Assembly: GCA_964483585.1 (NCBI GenBank)
Contig: CAZABH010000001.1
Span: 62,001 to 126,000, forward strand
Direction of reading: 5' to 3'
Length of the DNA stretch: 64,000 nt
Origin: SZUA-430 sp964483585
GTDB lineage: Bacteria; Pseudomonadota; Alphaproteobacteria; Micropepsales; Micropepsaceae
The notes beneath the pieces were generated by a model, which saw nothing but the letters and a program-made list of their open reading frames with translations, did not search any database and was not told where the DNA came from. A program made the translations under genes and the position numbers. Positions 27,355 to 37,157 of this stretch are shown piece by piece (within the stretch, counting starts at the first letter, position 1; every line of letters starts with the position of its first letter).

Positions 27355-27430
27355 GCCGCCTTAGCTCAGCCGGTAGAGCATCGCATTCGTAATGCGGGGG
27401 TCGCGTGTTCGAGTCACGCAGGCGGCACCA
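27355..27430 (+). tRNA. tRNA-Thr (CGT anticodon)
   Basis: A complete cloverleaf of 76 bases including the encoded CCA. The acceptor stem is GCCGCCT paired with AGGCGGC, the D-arm is GCTC-AGCCGGTA-GAGC, the anticodon loop is TTCGTAA with anticodon CGT (reading ACG), and the T-arm contains GTTCGAGTC. No sign of an integrated element at its 3' end. Confidence 0.95.
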
Positions 27431-27451
27431 TCTTCCCAGAGATAAACTGCG

Positions 27452-29533
27452 TTACGCGCCGACAGACCGGCCGCGCGTCTGAAAAACCGCAACACACGCC
27501 GCGACAAGCGCGATTACGCCGCCAACGATATCAGCACCCAGATCCGCCACAAGCAGCGCGATACCGGACAAGGCGCACAATATGCGAACGGTACGGCCAG
27601 CCGGCCCGACAAGCCATCCTCCAAAAGCGACAGATAGCATCCCTACACCCAGCGCTGCCGTCAGCGTCGTCCAGATGATTGTCTGCCAGTCACCGAACAT
27701 CAGCAGCGCCATGCCCGACGGCGACAGGCAGAAGACAAACGGGACCAGGAACGCCGGAAGGCAATACTTCCAGGCCTGAACCATTGTCGAGAACGCATCC
27801 CCGCGCGTGACGGCTGCAGCGGCGAAAGGTGCAAGTGCCGTGGGCGGAGAAACGTCGGCAAGAACCGCATAATAGAACAGGAACATGTGTGCCGCTGGCT
27901 CGGGCACACCAACATCGCGAAGCGCCGGCACAAGCATGACAGCGGCGATGATATACGACGCGGTCACGGGCACAGCCGCGCCCAGAAGCCACATGGCAAC
28001 CGCCGCAAACATCACCGTGAAGAACGCGCTGCCACCACCGAACTCGACGATGAGCCCGGAAATGTTGAGCCCAAGCCCCGTCAATGTGATTACAGACACG
28101 ATCAGCCCCGCGCAAGCACACGTCACCGCGATGCTCACAACATTGCGCGCGCCCTCGATCAGAGCATCGAACATCGCGCGTGTTGACGCCGGAGCAGGTC
28201 GGCCCTCCAGAAAGGAGCCCGACAGCTGGCAGGCAGAGTAAAGAAGGCTGGCCGCAATACCCAGAAACACAGCCTCCGACGCCCGAAAGCCCGACAAGGC
28301 CAGACAGATGGCAATAAGTGCCCCAGTGATCGCCCCGTCGAGCGTTCCAAGCCGGCTGTCCGCGCGCAGGAAGCTGAGCGCGAAACCAAGCGCAATCGAC
28401 CAGAACACCGCCATGAAGGCGCTCATGCCAATCGCCAGGAACACGGCAATCGCTCCAAGCGAAACGAAGTGATAGCCCTGAGCCAGCGTCAACTGCCAAA
28501 CAGACGCATCGCTTGTCCTGGTTGCCGATACGCCAAGACGTCGCGCATCCGCCTCAACCATGAACCAGCAAGACAGATAGTAAAGCAGTGTCGGGATGAT
28601 GGCCATCACGAGGACGTCGAGATAGCTGATCTCCAGATACTGCGCGATGAGGAACGCGGCAGCACCAAGCGTGGGCGGCGACAGCAGCGCACCGATCCCT
28701 GCCGCAGACAGCAGACCTCCGGCAACATTGGCAGGGTAGCCCGACTGCCGCAGCATCGGCCAGGCAAGCGTCGACAGGGTGACGGTGGTCGCAACCCCGC
28801 TGCCAGACACCGTCCCAAGCAGGAAACCGGAAGCCACTGTAGCGCGCCCTGGTGCAGACACGCTGGGTCGCTTGCCGAAAAGTGCAAACGCCCAATTAAT
28901 GAAGAACCCTCCAGCCCCGCTGCGCGCGAGAACGGCGCCATAGATCGTGAAGAGCACGATGAAGGTAGAGGCGACATCCAGCGGAGCAGAAAAAACACCC
29001 TCGAGCGTCAGGTAATTTTGCCCAATGATCCGCGCCAGCGAGTAACCCCGATGATCGAGCGGTTCCGGCATGAGTGGACCAAACATGGCATAGGCAAGGA
29101 AACCGACAGTGATCAGCGGCAACACCCACCCTGTGGTTCGGCGGGTTGCCTCGAGCACGCAGACGATCAATGCACCACCTAGCCACTGCTCGATTTCCAG
29201 AGGCCGTGTCGCGCGCGTCTTGACCGCATCAACATGTGTGATCAGATAGACAAGAGCCGCAACAGTTACGCCAATCAGGATCCAGTCCACCAGCCAAACT
29301 TTGTCCCGATGCGTGGACCGCACGCCAACAGGGTACAAGAGAAACGAAAGCACCACGACCAGCATGAGAAACAGGGCGCGGAAAGTGGTCGTACCGATGG
29401 AGTACTGGGTCCAGTAAAGTGCAAGGCCCGCAAGAATAAGCAGCAAGCCGCTGGCGATCCAGCTGGTAACGCCGCTGAGCACCCGTTGCGGTTGCTCTTC
29501 GGAAGTCAGGGCTGCTGTCCCGGTCGCACTCAC
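27452..29533 (-). CDS. TRAP transporter fused permease (DctQM type, TAXI system)
   Basis: 693 residues, GTG start. The N-terminal part (about residues 20-180) is a four-helix DctQ-like small permease, and the rest is a DctM-like large permease with the motifs SGSGVATTVTLSTLAWPML and YLEISYLDVLVMAIIPTLLYY. A final pair of helices completes it. Such fusions belong to the TAXI branch of TRAP transporters, which use Na+ or H+ gradients and a periplasmic binding protein. The solute-binding gene overlaps it by four bases (GTGA) upstream. Likely solutes are glutamate or other organic acids; unproven. Confidence 0.92.
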   Translation of the reverse strand: MSATGTAALTSEEQPQRVLSGVTSWIASGLLLILAGLALYWTQYSIGTTTFRALFLMLVVVLSFLLYPVGVRSTHRDKVWLVDWILIGVTVAALVYLITHVDAVKTRATRPLEIEQWLGGALIVCVLEATRRTTGWVLPLITVGFLAYAMFGPLMPEPLDHRGYSLARIIGQNYLTLEGVFSAPLDVASTFIVLFTIYGAVLARSGAGGFFINWAFALFGKRPSVSAPGRATVASGFLLGTVSGSGVATTVTLSTLAWPMLRQSGYPANVAGGLLSAAGIGALLSPPTLGAAAFLIAQYLEISYLDVLVMAIIPTLLYYLSCWFMVEADARRLGVSATRTSDASVWQLTLAQGYHFVSLGAIAVFLAIGMSAFMAVFWSIALGFALSFLRADSRLGTLDGAITGALIAICLALSGFRASEAVFLGIAASLLYSACQLSGSFLEGRPAPASTRAMFDALIEGARNVVSIAVTCACAGLIVSVITLTGLGLNISGLIVEFGGGSAFFTVMFAAVAMWLLGAAVPVTASYIIAAVMLVPALRDVGVPEPAAHMFLFYYAVLADVSPPTALAPFAAAAVTRGDAFSTMVQAWKYCLPAFLVPFVFCLSPSGMALLMFGDWQTIIWTTLTAALGVGMLSVAFGGWLVGPAGRTVRILCALSGIALLVADLGADIVGGVIALVAACVAVFQTRGRSVGA

Positions 29534-30486
29534 TGAGTGGCGCCACGCGCCTTGTAGAATGCAAGGGCTGCGGGGTGGAACGGAATGGCCGTTGGCATGG
29601 ATGCCCGCTTGAGCGATAGCTCCTTGGCGTCCGGATGGATCCTCTGAACGTCGGCAAGATTGTCGAAAATGCCTCCAAGGATCTTGGTCACCGTATCCAC
29701 TTTCATATCAGCACGCACAAGCAGCAGGTTGGACACCCCAAGCCCGGAAATGTCACCGTCGACATTTGCATAGACGCCCTTGCGCAAGATGAAGCTTCGG
29801 TAAAGCCCCGGATACCGCGCCTTCAGTTTGGGCAGAAGCTGCGCCGTCGGCACAAACGCCGCCTTGACCCGCCCGGTTGTGACAAGATCCGACACGGCAG
29901 ACGTGGGCAGCCCGCCAATCCAGAAGAAGGCGTCGATCTTGCCATCGTTCAGGGCCGACGCCGACTCTGCGACGCTCAGGTTTTCGCGCCTCACGTCCTT
30001 TGTTGGCGATAAACCGGCTGCCGCAAGAATGCGATCGGCAATCGCCTCGGTGCTGGACCCGGCTGAACCGACAGAAATACGCAGCCCCTTGAGCTTCGTC
30101 ACATCCGTGACCTTCAGGTCTGCACGCGCCAGGACATGAACGAAGCTGTCATAGAGAACTGCTATGGCGACAACGTCCTGCGGCCCGGTATCGACATAAG
30201 CGCCCGAGCCGTTGCGTCCATCGACAGCGGAGTCGACCGTTGAGAACCCGATATCTGCGTCTCCAGCTGCAATCAGCTTGATGTTGTCGACCGACCCCCC
30301 GGTTACCTCGGCAGTGACCTGCATGCCGGGCACCTTCTGTGTAAGCACCCGGGCAAGTCCCCCGCCATAGGGGAAGAACACACCACCAGTCCCCCCGGTG
30401 GCAATGGAAAGGCGCAGCTTCGAGGCCGCAAGCGCTCCACCCGACACAAGCAGGACGATGGCAAGCGAAAGAAGAAGACGCTTCAT
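29530..30486 (-). CDS. TAXI-family TRAP solute-binding protein
   Basis: 318 residues from ATG 30486; a longer frame to 30615 would run across the arfB start region and is rejected. The signal peptide MKRLLLSLAIVLLVSGGALA is followed by the family start LRLSIATGGTGGVFFPYGG and typical lines such as AAGDADIGFSTVDSA and LKGLRISVGSAGSSTEAIAD. It binds the solute in the periplasm and delivers it to the fused permease encoded immediately downstream. Confidence 0.92.
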   Translation of the reverse strand: MKRLLLSLAIVLLVSGGALAASKLRLSIATGGTGGVFFPYGGGLARVLTQKVPGMQVTAEVTGGSVDNIKLIAAGDADIGFSTVDSAVDGRNGSGAYVDTGPQDVVAIAVLYDSFVHVLARADLKVTDVTKLKGLRISVGSAGSSTEAIADRILAAAGLSPTKDVRRENLSVAESASALNDGKIDAFFWIGGLPTSAVSDLVTTGRVKAAFVPTAQLLPKLKARYPGLYRSFILRKGVYANVDGDISGLGVSNLLLVRADMKVDTVTKILGGIFDNLADVQRIHPDAKELSLKRASMPTAIPFHPAALAFYKARGATQ

Positions 30487-30567
30487 GAGCATGAGACCCT
30501 GAAAATCAAGCTGATTTTGCCCGCACTTTGCGCTCATATCAAATCCGAAGCGGGACACGAAGCACCC

Positions 30568-30990
30568 ATGATCAGGATTACGGACAAAATCAGCATCGAC
30601 GATGGGGAACTGCACGAAACCTTCGTGCGCGCATCGGGGCCAGGCGGCCAGAATGTGAACAAGCTGTCTACGGCAGTTGAACTTCGCTTCGACGCCCGCT
30701 TTTCACCCAACCTGCCGACAGACGTCTCGATCCGCCTCCAGAAACTGGCCGGAAACCGGCTGACAAAGGATGGGGTCATCGTCATCGAGGCGCAACGTCA
30801 CCGCACCCAGGAACGCAATCGCGCCGACGCGCTCGAAAAGCTGATCGCGCTCATCCGCGAAGCAACACATGTCCCCAAGCCCCGCAAGGCAACCCGCCCC
30901 TCACGGGCGGCCAGGGCCGAGCGCGTTGACAAAAAGAAGCAGCGTGGTCAGGTCAAGCGTTTGCGGACATCGAGGCCCGATCACGATTGA
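30568..30990 (+). CDS. arfB: Peptidyl-tRNA hydrolase ArfB (ribosome rescue)
   Basis: 140 residues from ATG 30568. The catalytic GGQ motif is in ASGPGGQNVNKLSTAVELRF near residue 27, and the C-terminus is a Lys/Arg-rich tail (RAERVDKKKQRGQVKRL) that inserts in the mRNA channel of stalled ribosomes. It releases nascent chains from non-stop complexes. It diverges from the TAXI gene, and its 3' end overlaps the convergent M20 peptidase gene by 38 bases. Confidence 0.92.
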   Translation: MIRITDKISIDDGELHETFVRASGPGGQNVNKLSTAVELRFDARFSPNLPTDVSIRLQKLAGNRLTKDGVIVIEAQRHRTQERNRADALEKLIALIREATHVPKPRKATRPSRAARAERVDKKKQRGQVKRLRTSRPDHD

Positions 30991-32395
30991 AATGGTCCGA
31001 CAGGATGGTGGCAACACTCGCTGTTACACGCTCTCCCGTCTGGATATGCAGGAACTCGTTTGGCCCATGCGCGTTCGAATGCGGTCCCAGCACGCCCGTG
31101 ATCACAAACTGGGTTTGCGGAAACTTCTCGCCCAGCATGCCCATGAAGGGGATCGTGCCTCCTTCACCCATGTATACGACCGGCTTGCCGAAAGCCTGCA
31201 GAGATGCGCGCGCGACAGACGCCTCAAGCCACGGCGCCAGCGGCGGAGCGTTCCATCCCGTTCCACCCCGGTCGAATGACACCGAAACCTCCGCACCATA
31301 GGGCGGATGGCGGGTGAGAATGCGTTCAACAGCTTGGATCGCATCGTCGGCATTCAGGGTCGGTGGCCAGCGAAACGAGAGCTTCAGCGTCGTGTAGGGC
31401 AGAAGAACGTTTCCAGCATTGGCCGATGGTGTCAGCCCATCGCCACCGATAATGGCCAGCTGTGGCCTCCATGTCCGGTTCAGGACCAGCTCGGTCAAGT
31501 CATCGCCCATTGGCAACGTTCCACCGGCGAAAGGCATCTTCGAATAGACTTCCGGCCCCAGCACCTTGGCAGCAGCCTGAGCCTGCGCGATGCGCTGCGG
31601 CGGGATCTGCACATAGAGTTCGTCGGGCAGGATCCGCCCGCTCGCTTCATCCTCGATACGCGAAAGTAGCTGTCGCGCAATCCTGAAACTTGACGGCACA
31701 ATCCCCGACGCATCACCCGAGTGCACACCCTCGGTAAGCACGCGCACTGTAAGCGTGCCTACACCATTGCCCCGCAGCGACGTGGTCAGCCACAGCTGAT
31801 CATAATTCCCGCACCCTGAATCAAGGCAGATGACAAGCGAGGGCTTCCCGATGCGCTGCGCGAGATGATCGATATAGAATGGCAAGTCATAACTGCCGGA
31901 TTCCTCGCAAGCCTCGATAAGGATCACGCAGCGCGCATGCGGCACCTTCTGGTCACGAAGCGCAAGCAGTGCCGCCAGGGACCCGTACATCGCATAACCA
32001 TCGTCAGCTCCTCCCCGCCCGTAAAGCTTCCCATCCTTTATGACCGGCGTCCAAGGACCGAAGCCATCCCACCAGCCCGTCATCTCGGGTTGTTTGTCGA
32101 GGTGACCATAAAGCAGCACCGTATCGTCGCTTGATCCGGGGACCTCGATCAGGATCACGGGCGTACGACCCTCCAGCCGCACGACCTCCAGCGTCGACCC
32201 CGGCAGCGCATCCAGGCGCTTGCGGGCCCACGTCTCCATCAGGCGGACAGCATCCTCCATGTATCCGTGCTTTGCCCAATCCGGATCATAAGCCGGCGAC
32301 TTGTTCGGAATCCGGATGTAGTCGACCAGCGAGGGAATGATCGCGTCATTCCAGTTCTGGTGGACGTGGGTATGCAGTCGCTGGATATCGAACAT
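30953..32395 (-). CDS. M20-family metallopeptidase (dipeptidase/carboxypeptidase type)
   Basis: 480 residues from ATG 32395. Zinc-site landmarks: VLLYGHLDKQPEM (His, Asp), LYGRGGADDGYAMYGS (bridging Asp), ILIEACEESGSYD (catalytic and ligand Glu) and CLDSGCGNYDQLW, with the dimerisation domain from about residue 215 and the last His in GPHSNAHGPNEFL. Length and GWWDGFGPW-type text fit the CNDP/DapE-like dipeptidase branch. Cytosolic. The 3' end overlaps arfB by 38 bases, leaving no space for a terminator. Confidence 0.9.
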   Translation of the reverse strand: MFDIQRLHTHVHQNWNDAIIPSLVDYIRIPNKSPAYDPDWAKHGYMEDAVRLMETWARKRLDALPGSTLEVVRLEGRTPVILIEVPGSSDDTVLLYGHLDKQPEMTGWWDGFGPWTPVIKDGKLYGRGGADDGYAMYGSLAALLALRDQKVPHARCVILIEACEESGSYDLPFYIDHLAQRIGKPSLVICLDSGCGNYDQLWLTTSLRGNGVGTLTVRVLTEGVHSGDASGIVPSSFRIARQLLSRIEDEASGRILPDELYVQIPPQRIAQAQAAAKVLGPEVYSKMPFAGGTLPMGDDLTELVLNRTWRPQLAIIGGDGLTPSANAGNVLLPYTTLKLSFRWPPTLNADDAIQAVERILTRHPPYGAEVSVSFDRGGTGWNAPPLAPWLEASVARASLQAFGKPVVYMGEGGTIPFMGMLGEKFPQTQFVITGVLGPHSNAHGPNEFLHIQTGERVTASVATILSDHFNRDRASMSANA

Positions 32396-32542
32396 GGTAG
32401 AATGACCCCATGATTGGGAGGAACACGCAGCCTTTCGGCAAGCCATGGTTTAGAACACGGCCCGAAAGTGTAAAAGCTGTTTCTGGCAGTTGCGCCTGCA
32501 GGTGCCAGCATGTTCATTTCGGCTGACCGACTGGAGCACCCC

Positions 32543-34975
32543 ATGACGATCCGGCAAGACCATCTGATCCAGCACCCGAAAAGACTGCCCGCCCCTGCAT
32601 TGAGGCGAATCTGCAATCCGCTCGATTTAGGCTTCGACACGACAGAGAAGACACCCCTGTTCGAGGGACTGGTAGGACAGGAGCGCGCGCTCGAGGCGTT
32701 GGATATGGGTGCGCGCATGGACAAGCCCGGCTTCAACCTCTTCATTCTTGGCGAGCGCGGCACCGCACGCCATGGCATCGTGCGCTCACTCGTCGAAAAA
32801 CTGGCAGCCAGCATGTCACCGCCAGACGACTGGATCTATGTTGCGAATTGGGAGCAACCCGACCGACCGCGCGCAATCCCCCTGCCGGCCGGACGCGGTC
32901 AGGGCTTCAAGGCGTCACTCGACGCTGCCCTTGAGGAGCTCATTGCACTCGTGCCAGCCATCTTCGAAAGCACCGAGTACCAGGCCAAGCGCAGAACAGC
33001 ACTTGAAAGCGTCAACGCCCAGCAGGAGCAGGCGTTCGAAGGCCTCGCCGCCAAGGCACGAGGTGAGGGCATCGCATTGCTGCGCACATCCTCAGGCTTC
33101 ACCTTCGCCCCCATCGCAGACAACACGGTCATGCCACCCGAGGCATTCAATGCTCTCCCCGACGATCAGCGCCACACCATCATCCACAAGATCGAAACCC
33201 TCCAGGGTCAACTCGCTGAGCTAATCGAGAAAATACCGGCTTGGGAGCGCGAGCGGCGGCAGAAGCAGCAGACGCTTGACCACGAATACGCCCGCCGCGT
33301 TGTTGGCGAGGTCCTCACCGATGTCGAAAGCACCGTTCAGGACATCCCCGCGCTGCGCGAGCACCTCAAGGTCCTCAACGAGGAGCTCGTACGCCACTTC
33401 GGACTGTTCAAGTTCATGTCGATGGCAAAGCAGGATGAAGGCCCGCTTCCGGTCGAAACCGGAATCCCCGACGACCCGAAGCTGAAACGATTCCGTGTGA
33501 ACCTCCTCGTCGGCGACGGATCAAAGCAATGTGCCCCCGTCATCACCGAAGACAATCCCTCCATCGGCAACCTCATAGGTCGCATCGAACAACAGGCGCA
33601 GATGGGCGCGCTTTTCACAGACTTCTCGCTCATCCGCCCAGGCAGCCTGCACCTTGCGAACGGAGGCTTTCTCCTGATCGATGCCCGCAGGCTTCTGCTC
33701 GAGCCCTACGCATGGGAAATGCTCAAGCGCAGCCTGCGCGCACGGAGTGTTTCCATAGAGTCACCAACTGACCGCATGTCGATCATGGCAACCCAGACCC
33801 TCAGGCCTGACCCTGTCCCCTTGAACGTCAAGGTCGTCCTCTTCGGCGATCGCTCGCTCTACTACATGCTGTTCGCAGCCGATCCGGACTTCTCCGACCT
33901 TTTCAAGATTGCCGTAGAGTTCGAGGATACTGTGGACTGGACCACGCAAACCACTCGTTCCTATGCCCATCTCATAGGCTCGATAGCTCGACGCGAAGGG
34001 TTGCGACCTCTGTCGGCACCAGCCGTTGCCCTGATCATTGAACAGTCATCCCGCGAAGCAGAAGATGCACGCAAGCTCTCCCTGCGCGTGGGTGACCTTG
34101 CTGACTACCTGCGCGAAGCCGACTTTTGGGCAGGCGAGTCAGGAAACGCAGTCGTGGAAGCTTCAGATGTAAAACGTGCGCTCACAGCATGGAGACAGCG
34201 CCACGACCGGGCACAGTTGCAGTATCTCGAGATGATCCAGCGGAACATCATGCTCGTGGACACCGGCACCAGCAAAGTTGGGCAGATCAATGGGCTAAGC
34301 GTTCTTTCGATGGGAGGCTACGCCTTCGGCCGCCCCGTCAGGATTACAGCCAACGTTCGCGTAGGCTCGGGAGAAGTGGTCGACGTGGAGCGGGAGGTAG
34401 AACTCGGGGGCCCGCTGCACTCCAAGGGTGTCCTGATTATTGGCTCATATATCTCATCGCGTTACGCGCGCGAGTCTCTCCCCTCGCTGCATGCAAGCAT
34501 AGTGTTCGAGCAGTCATACGCGGGCATAGATGGCGATAGCGCCTCGTCCGCCGAACTCTATGCCATACTGTCAGCTCTCTCAGGCATACCCATCCACCAA
34601 GGCTTAGCCGTGACCGGTTCAGTCAACCAGCGAGGCGAAATTCAGGCCATCGGCGGCGTCAACGAGAAGATCGAGGGCTTCTTCAGCCTTTGTAAAGGCC
34701 GCGGTCTCGATGGAACACATGGCGTTCTCATTCCCAAGGCGAACGAACAGCATCTGATGCTGGATCCACAGATACGCGACGCATGCGAAAAAGGCTTGTT
34801 CCACGTCTTCTCGGTGGAGACGATCGACCAGGGAATCGAAATTTTGACCGGCGTCCCTGCAGGCGTAAGAGGGTCAGCGGGTCACTTCCCCGACGGGACG
34901 CTCAACAGGTCGGTCGAAGAGCGTTTGCAAGCCTTCGCCGAAACGCGGCGGCGCTATGGACAGACGCACACCTAG
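32543..34975 (+). CDS. Lon-like ATP-dependent protease (AAA_32 / S16)
   Basis: 810 residues from ATG 32543, which has a GGAG site 6 bases upstream; an ATG at 32510 is less likely. The N-terminal AAA_32-type domain has a nucleotide-loop-like segment, NLFILGERGTARHGIV, lacking the usual GK[ST]. A helical insert follows, then the second ATPase half and a C-terminal Lon protease domain. The catalytic dyad is Ser666 (GDSAS) and Lys709 (GGVNEKIEGF); the spacing of 43 equals that in E. coli Lon (S679/K722). It belongs to the LonB/YcbZ-like group. The physiological targets are unknown. CTAG at the end is shared with the convergent lldD-like gene. Confidence 0.85.
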   Translation: MTIRQDHLIQHPKRLPAPALRRICNPLDLGFDTTEKTPLFEGLVGQERALEALDMGARMDKPGFNLFILGERGTARHGIVRSLVEKLAASMSPPDDWIYVANWEQPDRPRAIPLPAGRGQGFKASLDAALEELIALVPAIFESTEYQAKRRTALESVNAQQEQAFEGLAAKARGEGIALLRTSSGFTFAPIADNTVMPPEAFNALPDDQRHTIIHKIETLQGQLAELIEKIPAWERERRQKQQTLDHEYARRVVGEVLTDVESTVQDIPALREHLKVLNEELVRHFGLFKFMSMAKQDEGPLPVETGIPDDPKLKRFRVNLLVGDGSKQCAPVITEDNPSIGNLIGRIEQQAQMGALFTDFSLIRPGSLHLANGGFLLIDARRLLLEPYAWEMLKRSLRARSVSIESPTDRMSIMATQTLRPDPVPLNVKVVLFGDRSLYYMLFAADPDFSDLFKIAVEFEDTVDWTTQTTRSYAHLIGSIARREGLRPLSAPAVALIIEQSSREAEDARKLSLRVGDLADYLREADFWAGESGNAVVEASDVKRALTAWRQRHDRAQLQYLEMIQRNIMLVDTGTSKVGQINGLSVLSMGGYAFGRPVRITANVRVGSGEVVDVEREVELGGPLHSKGVLIIGSYISSRYARESLPSLHASIVFEQSYAGIDGDSASSAELYAILSALSGIPIHQGLAVTGSVNQRGEIQAIGGVNEKIEGFFSLCKGRGLDGTHGVLIPKANEQHLMLDPQIRDACEKGLFHVFSVETIDQGIEILTGVPAGVRGSAGHFPDGTLNRSVEERLQAFAETRRRYGQTHT

Positions 34976-36117
34976 CTGTCGATTACCGATCGACTGATAG
35001 CATCGATGCGCGAGGCGCCAACCAGAGCCATGCTGGTTCGCAGTTCGCGTTTCATAGTTTCAAGCACAGCCGTGACCCCAGATTCGCCCTGCGCCGCCGC
35101 GCCATAGACCCATGCACGGCCGATAAGACAAGCCCGCGCACCCAGAGCCAGTGCACGCGTGACGTCCTGGCCCGACCGAATCCCTCCATCCATGAGAACG
35201 GTAGTTCTGTCACCAACGGCGTCTGCAATGTGTGGCAACACCGAGATCGTCGACCGCGCTGCATCCAGCTGGCGTCCACCATGGTTCGACACCACGATCC
35301 CGTCAGCACCTGTGGCAACGGCCTCGCGCGCGTCATCAGGATCCAGCACGCCCTTCAGGATCAGCGGCCCCTTCCATAAGCTTCGAACCCACTCGAGATC
35401 CTTCCAAGTCACGCTGGGATCCAGAGCCGTCGTCGTCCATTGCAGCAGCGCGCCCAGCGAATGCGCATCCTTCACGACACCTGCCAGATTCCCGAATGTC
35501 AGCGGTCGTCCCTTGAGCGCAACGTCAACAAGCCAACCAGGCTTCGACAGAAAATTGGCTGCCATTCTGAGGCGGGAAACAAGCGGCAGCTGCACCCCCA
35601 TGCCATTTCGGATATCCCGGTACCGTGTGCCTAGCACCGGCAGATCAACGGTGAAAACCAGAGCACCACATCCTGCATCCTGTGCACGCGATATGATCTC
35701 CTTAACCACGCCACGGTCCCGCATCATGTAAAGCTGGAACCAGAAGGGCCGTCGCGTCGCTCGACGGACCTCTTCGATCGGGCAAATGCCGACAGTCGAA
35801 AGCGTGAACGGAACCCCTGCCTTTTCGGCCGCGCGCGCAGCCTGCACTTCCGCGCGACGGGCCATCATGCCGGCAAAACCGACTGGCGCTAGAACGATAG
35901 GCAGCGACAGGGCCTGTCCGAACAGGGACACGCTGGTGTCAAGCGCGGAGACATCCCGCATGACCTTTTGCTTGAGCGCAATCCCCTGCAAGTCACGGCG
36001 GTTTGCAGCCAGCGTCGCCTCTTCAAACGCCCCCCCATCGACATAGTCGAACATGAGCCGTGGCAATTTGCGGCGGGCGATTTCGCGGTAGTCGGAAACG
36101 GAAGCAGGCGCGAGCAT
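34972..36117 (-). CDS. lldD: FMN-dependent alpha-hydroxy-acid dehydrogenase (LldD-like)
   Basis: 381 residues. The family is evident from ARRKLPRLMFDYVDGGA at the N-terminus, LAPVGFAGMMARRAEVQAA, the FMN/substrate region WFQLYMMRDRGVV, the catalytic His-Gly-Gly in VVSNHGGRQLDAA, and LMDGGIRSGQDVTRALALGA. It oxidises L-lactate or a related 2-hydroxy acid, with electrons going to the quinone pool or O2. Substrate specificity among lactate, glycolate and mandelate is not readable. It shares CTAG with the Lon-like gene and lies downstream of the nitronate-monooxygenase-like gene by 30 bases. Confidence 0.88.
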   Translation of the reverse strand: MLAPASVSDYREIARRKLPRLMFDYVDGGAFEEATLAANRRDLQGIALKQKVMRDVSALDTSVSLFGQALSLPIVLAPVGFAGMMARRAEVQAARAAEKAGVPFTLSTVGICPIEEVRRATRRPFWFQLYMMRDRGVVKEIISRAQDAGCGALVFTVDLPVLGTRYRDIRNGMGVQLPLVSRLRMAANFLSKPGWLVDVALKGRPLTFGNLAGVVKDAHSLGALLQWTTTALDPSVTWKDLEWVRSLWKGPLILKGVLDPDDAREAVATGADGIVVSNHGGRQLDAARSTISVLPHIADAVGDRTTVLMDGGIRSGQDVTRALALGARACLIGRAWVYGAAAQGESGVTAVLETMKRELRTSMALVGASRIDAISRSVIDS

Positions 36118-36147
36118 GGACGATAACCTCGATGATTAAATTCAGAG

Positions 36148-37113
36148 CTATAAAGAATAGCGCTCGGTCATCTGCGCAACCGTGCCGTGGAAGTCATGGA
36201 CCGTTTCATCAATGATCTGCTTCACCGACTTGACGCTGTCGATGCGCCCCGCCACCTGCCCGGTGAGGGCGATGGAAGCCTCCATGTCGCCGCCGAAGTA
36301 CAGGTCCTTCGCCCGCGCAAACTCGGCAGTCACCGGCGGCCCCGAATAGGACGGCCCGAGCTCCCGCTCCAAACGAGCAGTCTTCGCGGTGCGTAAAGCC
36401 CGCAAAGCGGGGCGCGAAAACTTATTCAGGAAAACGGTACTCGTATCCTCCGCATCAACAATGGCCTGCTTCCAGTTTGCATGCACAGGAGACTCCGCCG
36501 CTGACACCATGCGGGTCCCCATCTGCACACCCTCCGCTCCCAGCGCGAATGCCGCTGCCATTGTCCGGCCACAGGTAATTCCACCCGCGGCAATGATTGG
36601 GACGTCAACCTTCTCCCGAACAAGTGGCAACAACACCATCGAAGCGACAGGTTGCGGGTTCTTGAACCCTCCGCCCTCGCCCCCTTCCACGATAAGCCCG
36701 TCGACCCCTGCCTCGACAGCCTTGAGTGCAGCCTTCAGCGTCGGGACAACATGGAAAACAGTCAGGCCCAACGCCTTCAGCTCGCGGCAAAACTTTCCAG
36801 GGTCCCCAGCCGATGTAGAGACAAAGCGGATACCTTGCTGCGCGACAGCCTCGTCAACAAACCTGACAATGTTCGGATCACGGACAAAAGCCAACGCGAT
36901 ATTGACACCAAAGGGATTGGACGTGAGATCACGCATGCGCTTGATCTCGTTCCGGATCGCATCAAGTTCCCCCGATGAGGTTTCGATGATCCCAAGCCCT
37001 CCCGCATTCGAAACGGCAGAGGCAAGCTGTGCCCTTGCTATCCAACCCATGGGTGCCTGCACGATGGGATAGCGCACGCCCAGCATCCGCGTCAGTCTGT
37101 TTTCGATCTTCAT
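36148..37113 (-). CDS. Nitronate monooxygenase-family FMN enzyme
   Basis: 321 residues with the TIM-barrel pattern of the 2-nitropropane dioxygenase / FabK-like group: GVRYPIVQAPMGWIARAQLA at the start, GLIVEGGEGGGFKNPQPVAS, VPIIAAGGITCGRTMAAAFALG, then GVQMGTRMVSAAES. These enzymes oxidise alkyl nitronates, or act as NADH:quinone reductases, using FMN. The exact reaction is not fixed by sequence. It is followed after 30 bases by the FMN-dependent hydroxy-acid dehydrogenase on the same strand, suggesting one operon. Confidence 0.85.
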   Translation of the reverse strand: MKIENRLTRMLGVRYPIVQAPMGWIARAQLASAVSNAGGLGIIETSSGELDAIRNEIKRMRDLTSNPFGVNIALAFVRDPNIVRFVDEAVAQQGIRFVSTSAGDPGKFCRELKALGLTVFHVVPTLKAALKAVEAGVDGLIVEGGEGGGFKNPQPVASMVLLPLVREKVDVPIIAAGGITCGRTMAAAFALGAEGVQMGTRMVSAAESPVHANWKQAIVDAEDTSTVFLNKFSRPALRALRTAKTARLERELGPSYSGPPVTAEFARAKDLYFGGDMEASIALTGQVAGRIDSVKSVKQIIDETVHDFHGTVAQMTERYSL

Positions 37114-37157
37114 GGTCCCTTCCCCTTATGGACTGTCCAAGTTGATACAAATCGCCG

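Noticed and set aside
27355..27451. Integration site at tRNA-Thr
   Set aside because: No integrase gene and no duplicated tRNA 3' end were seen nearby.
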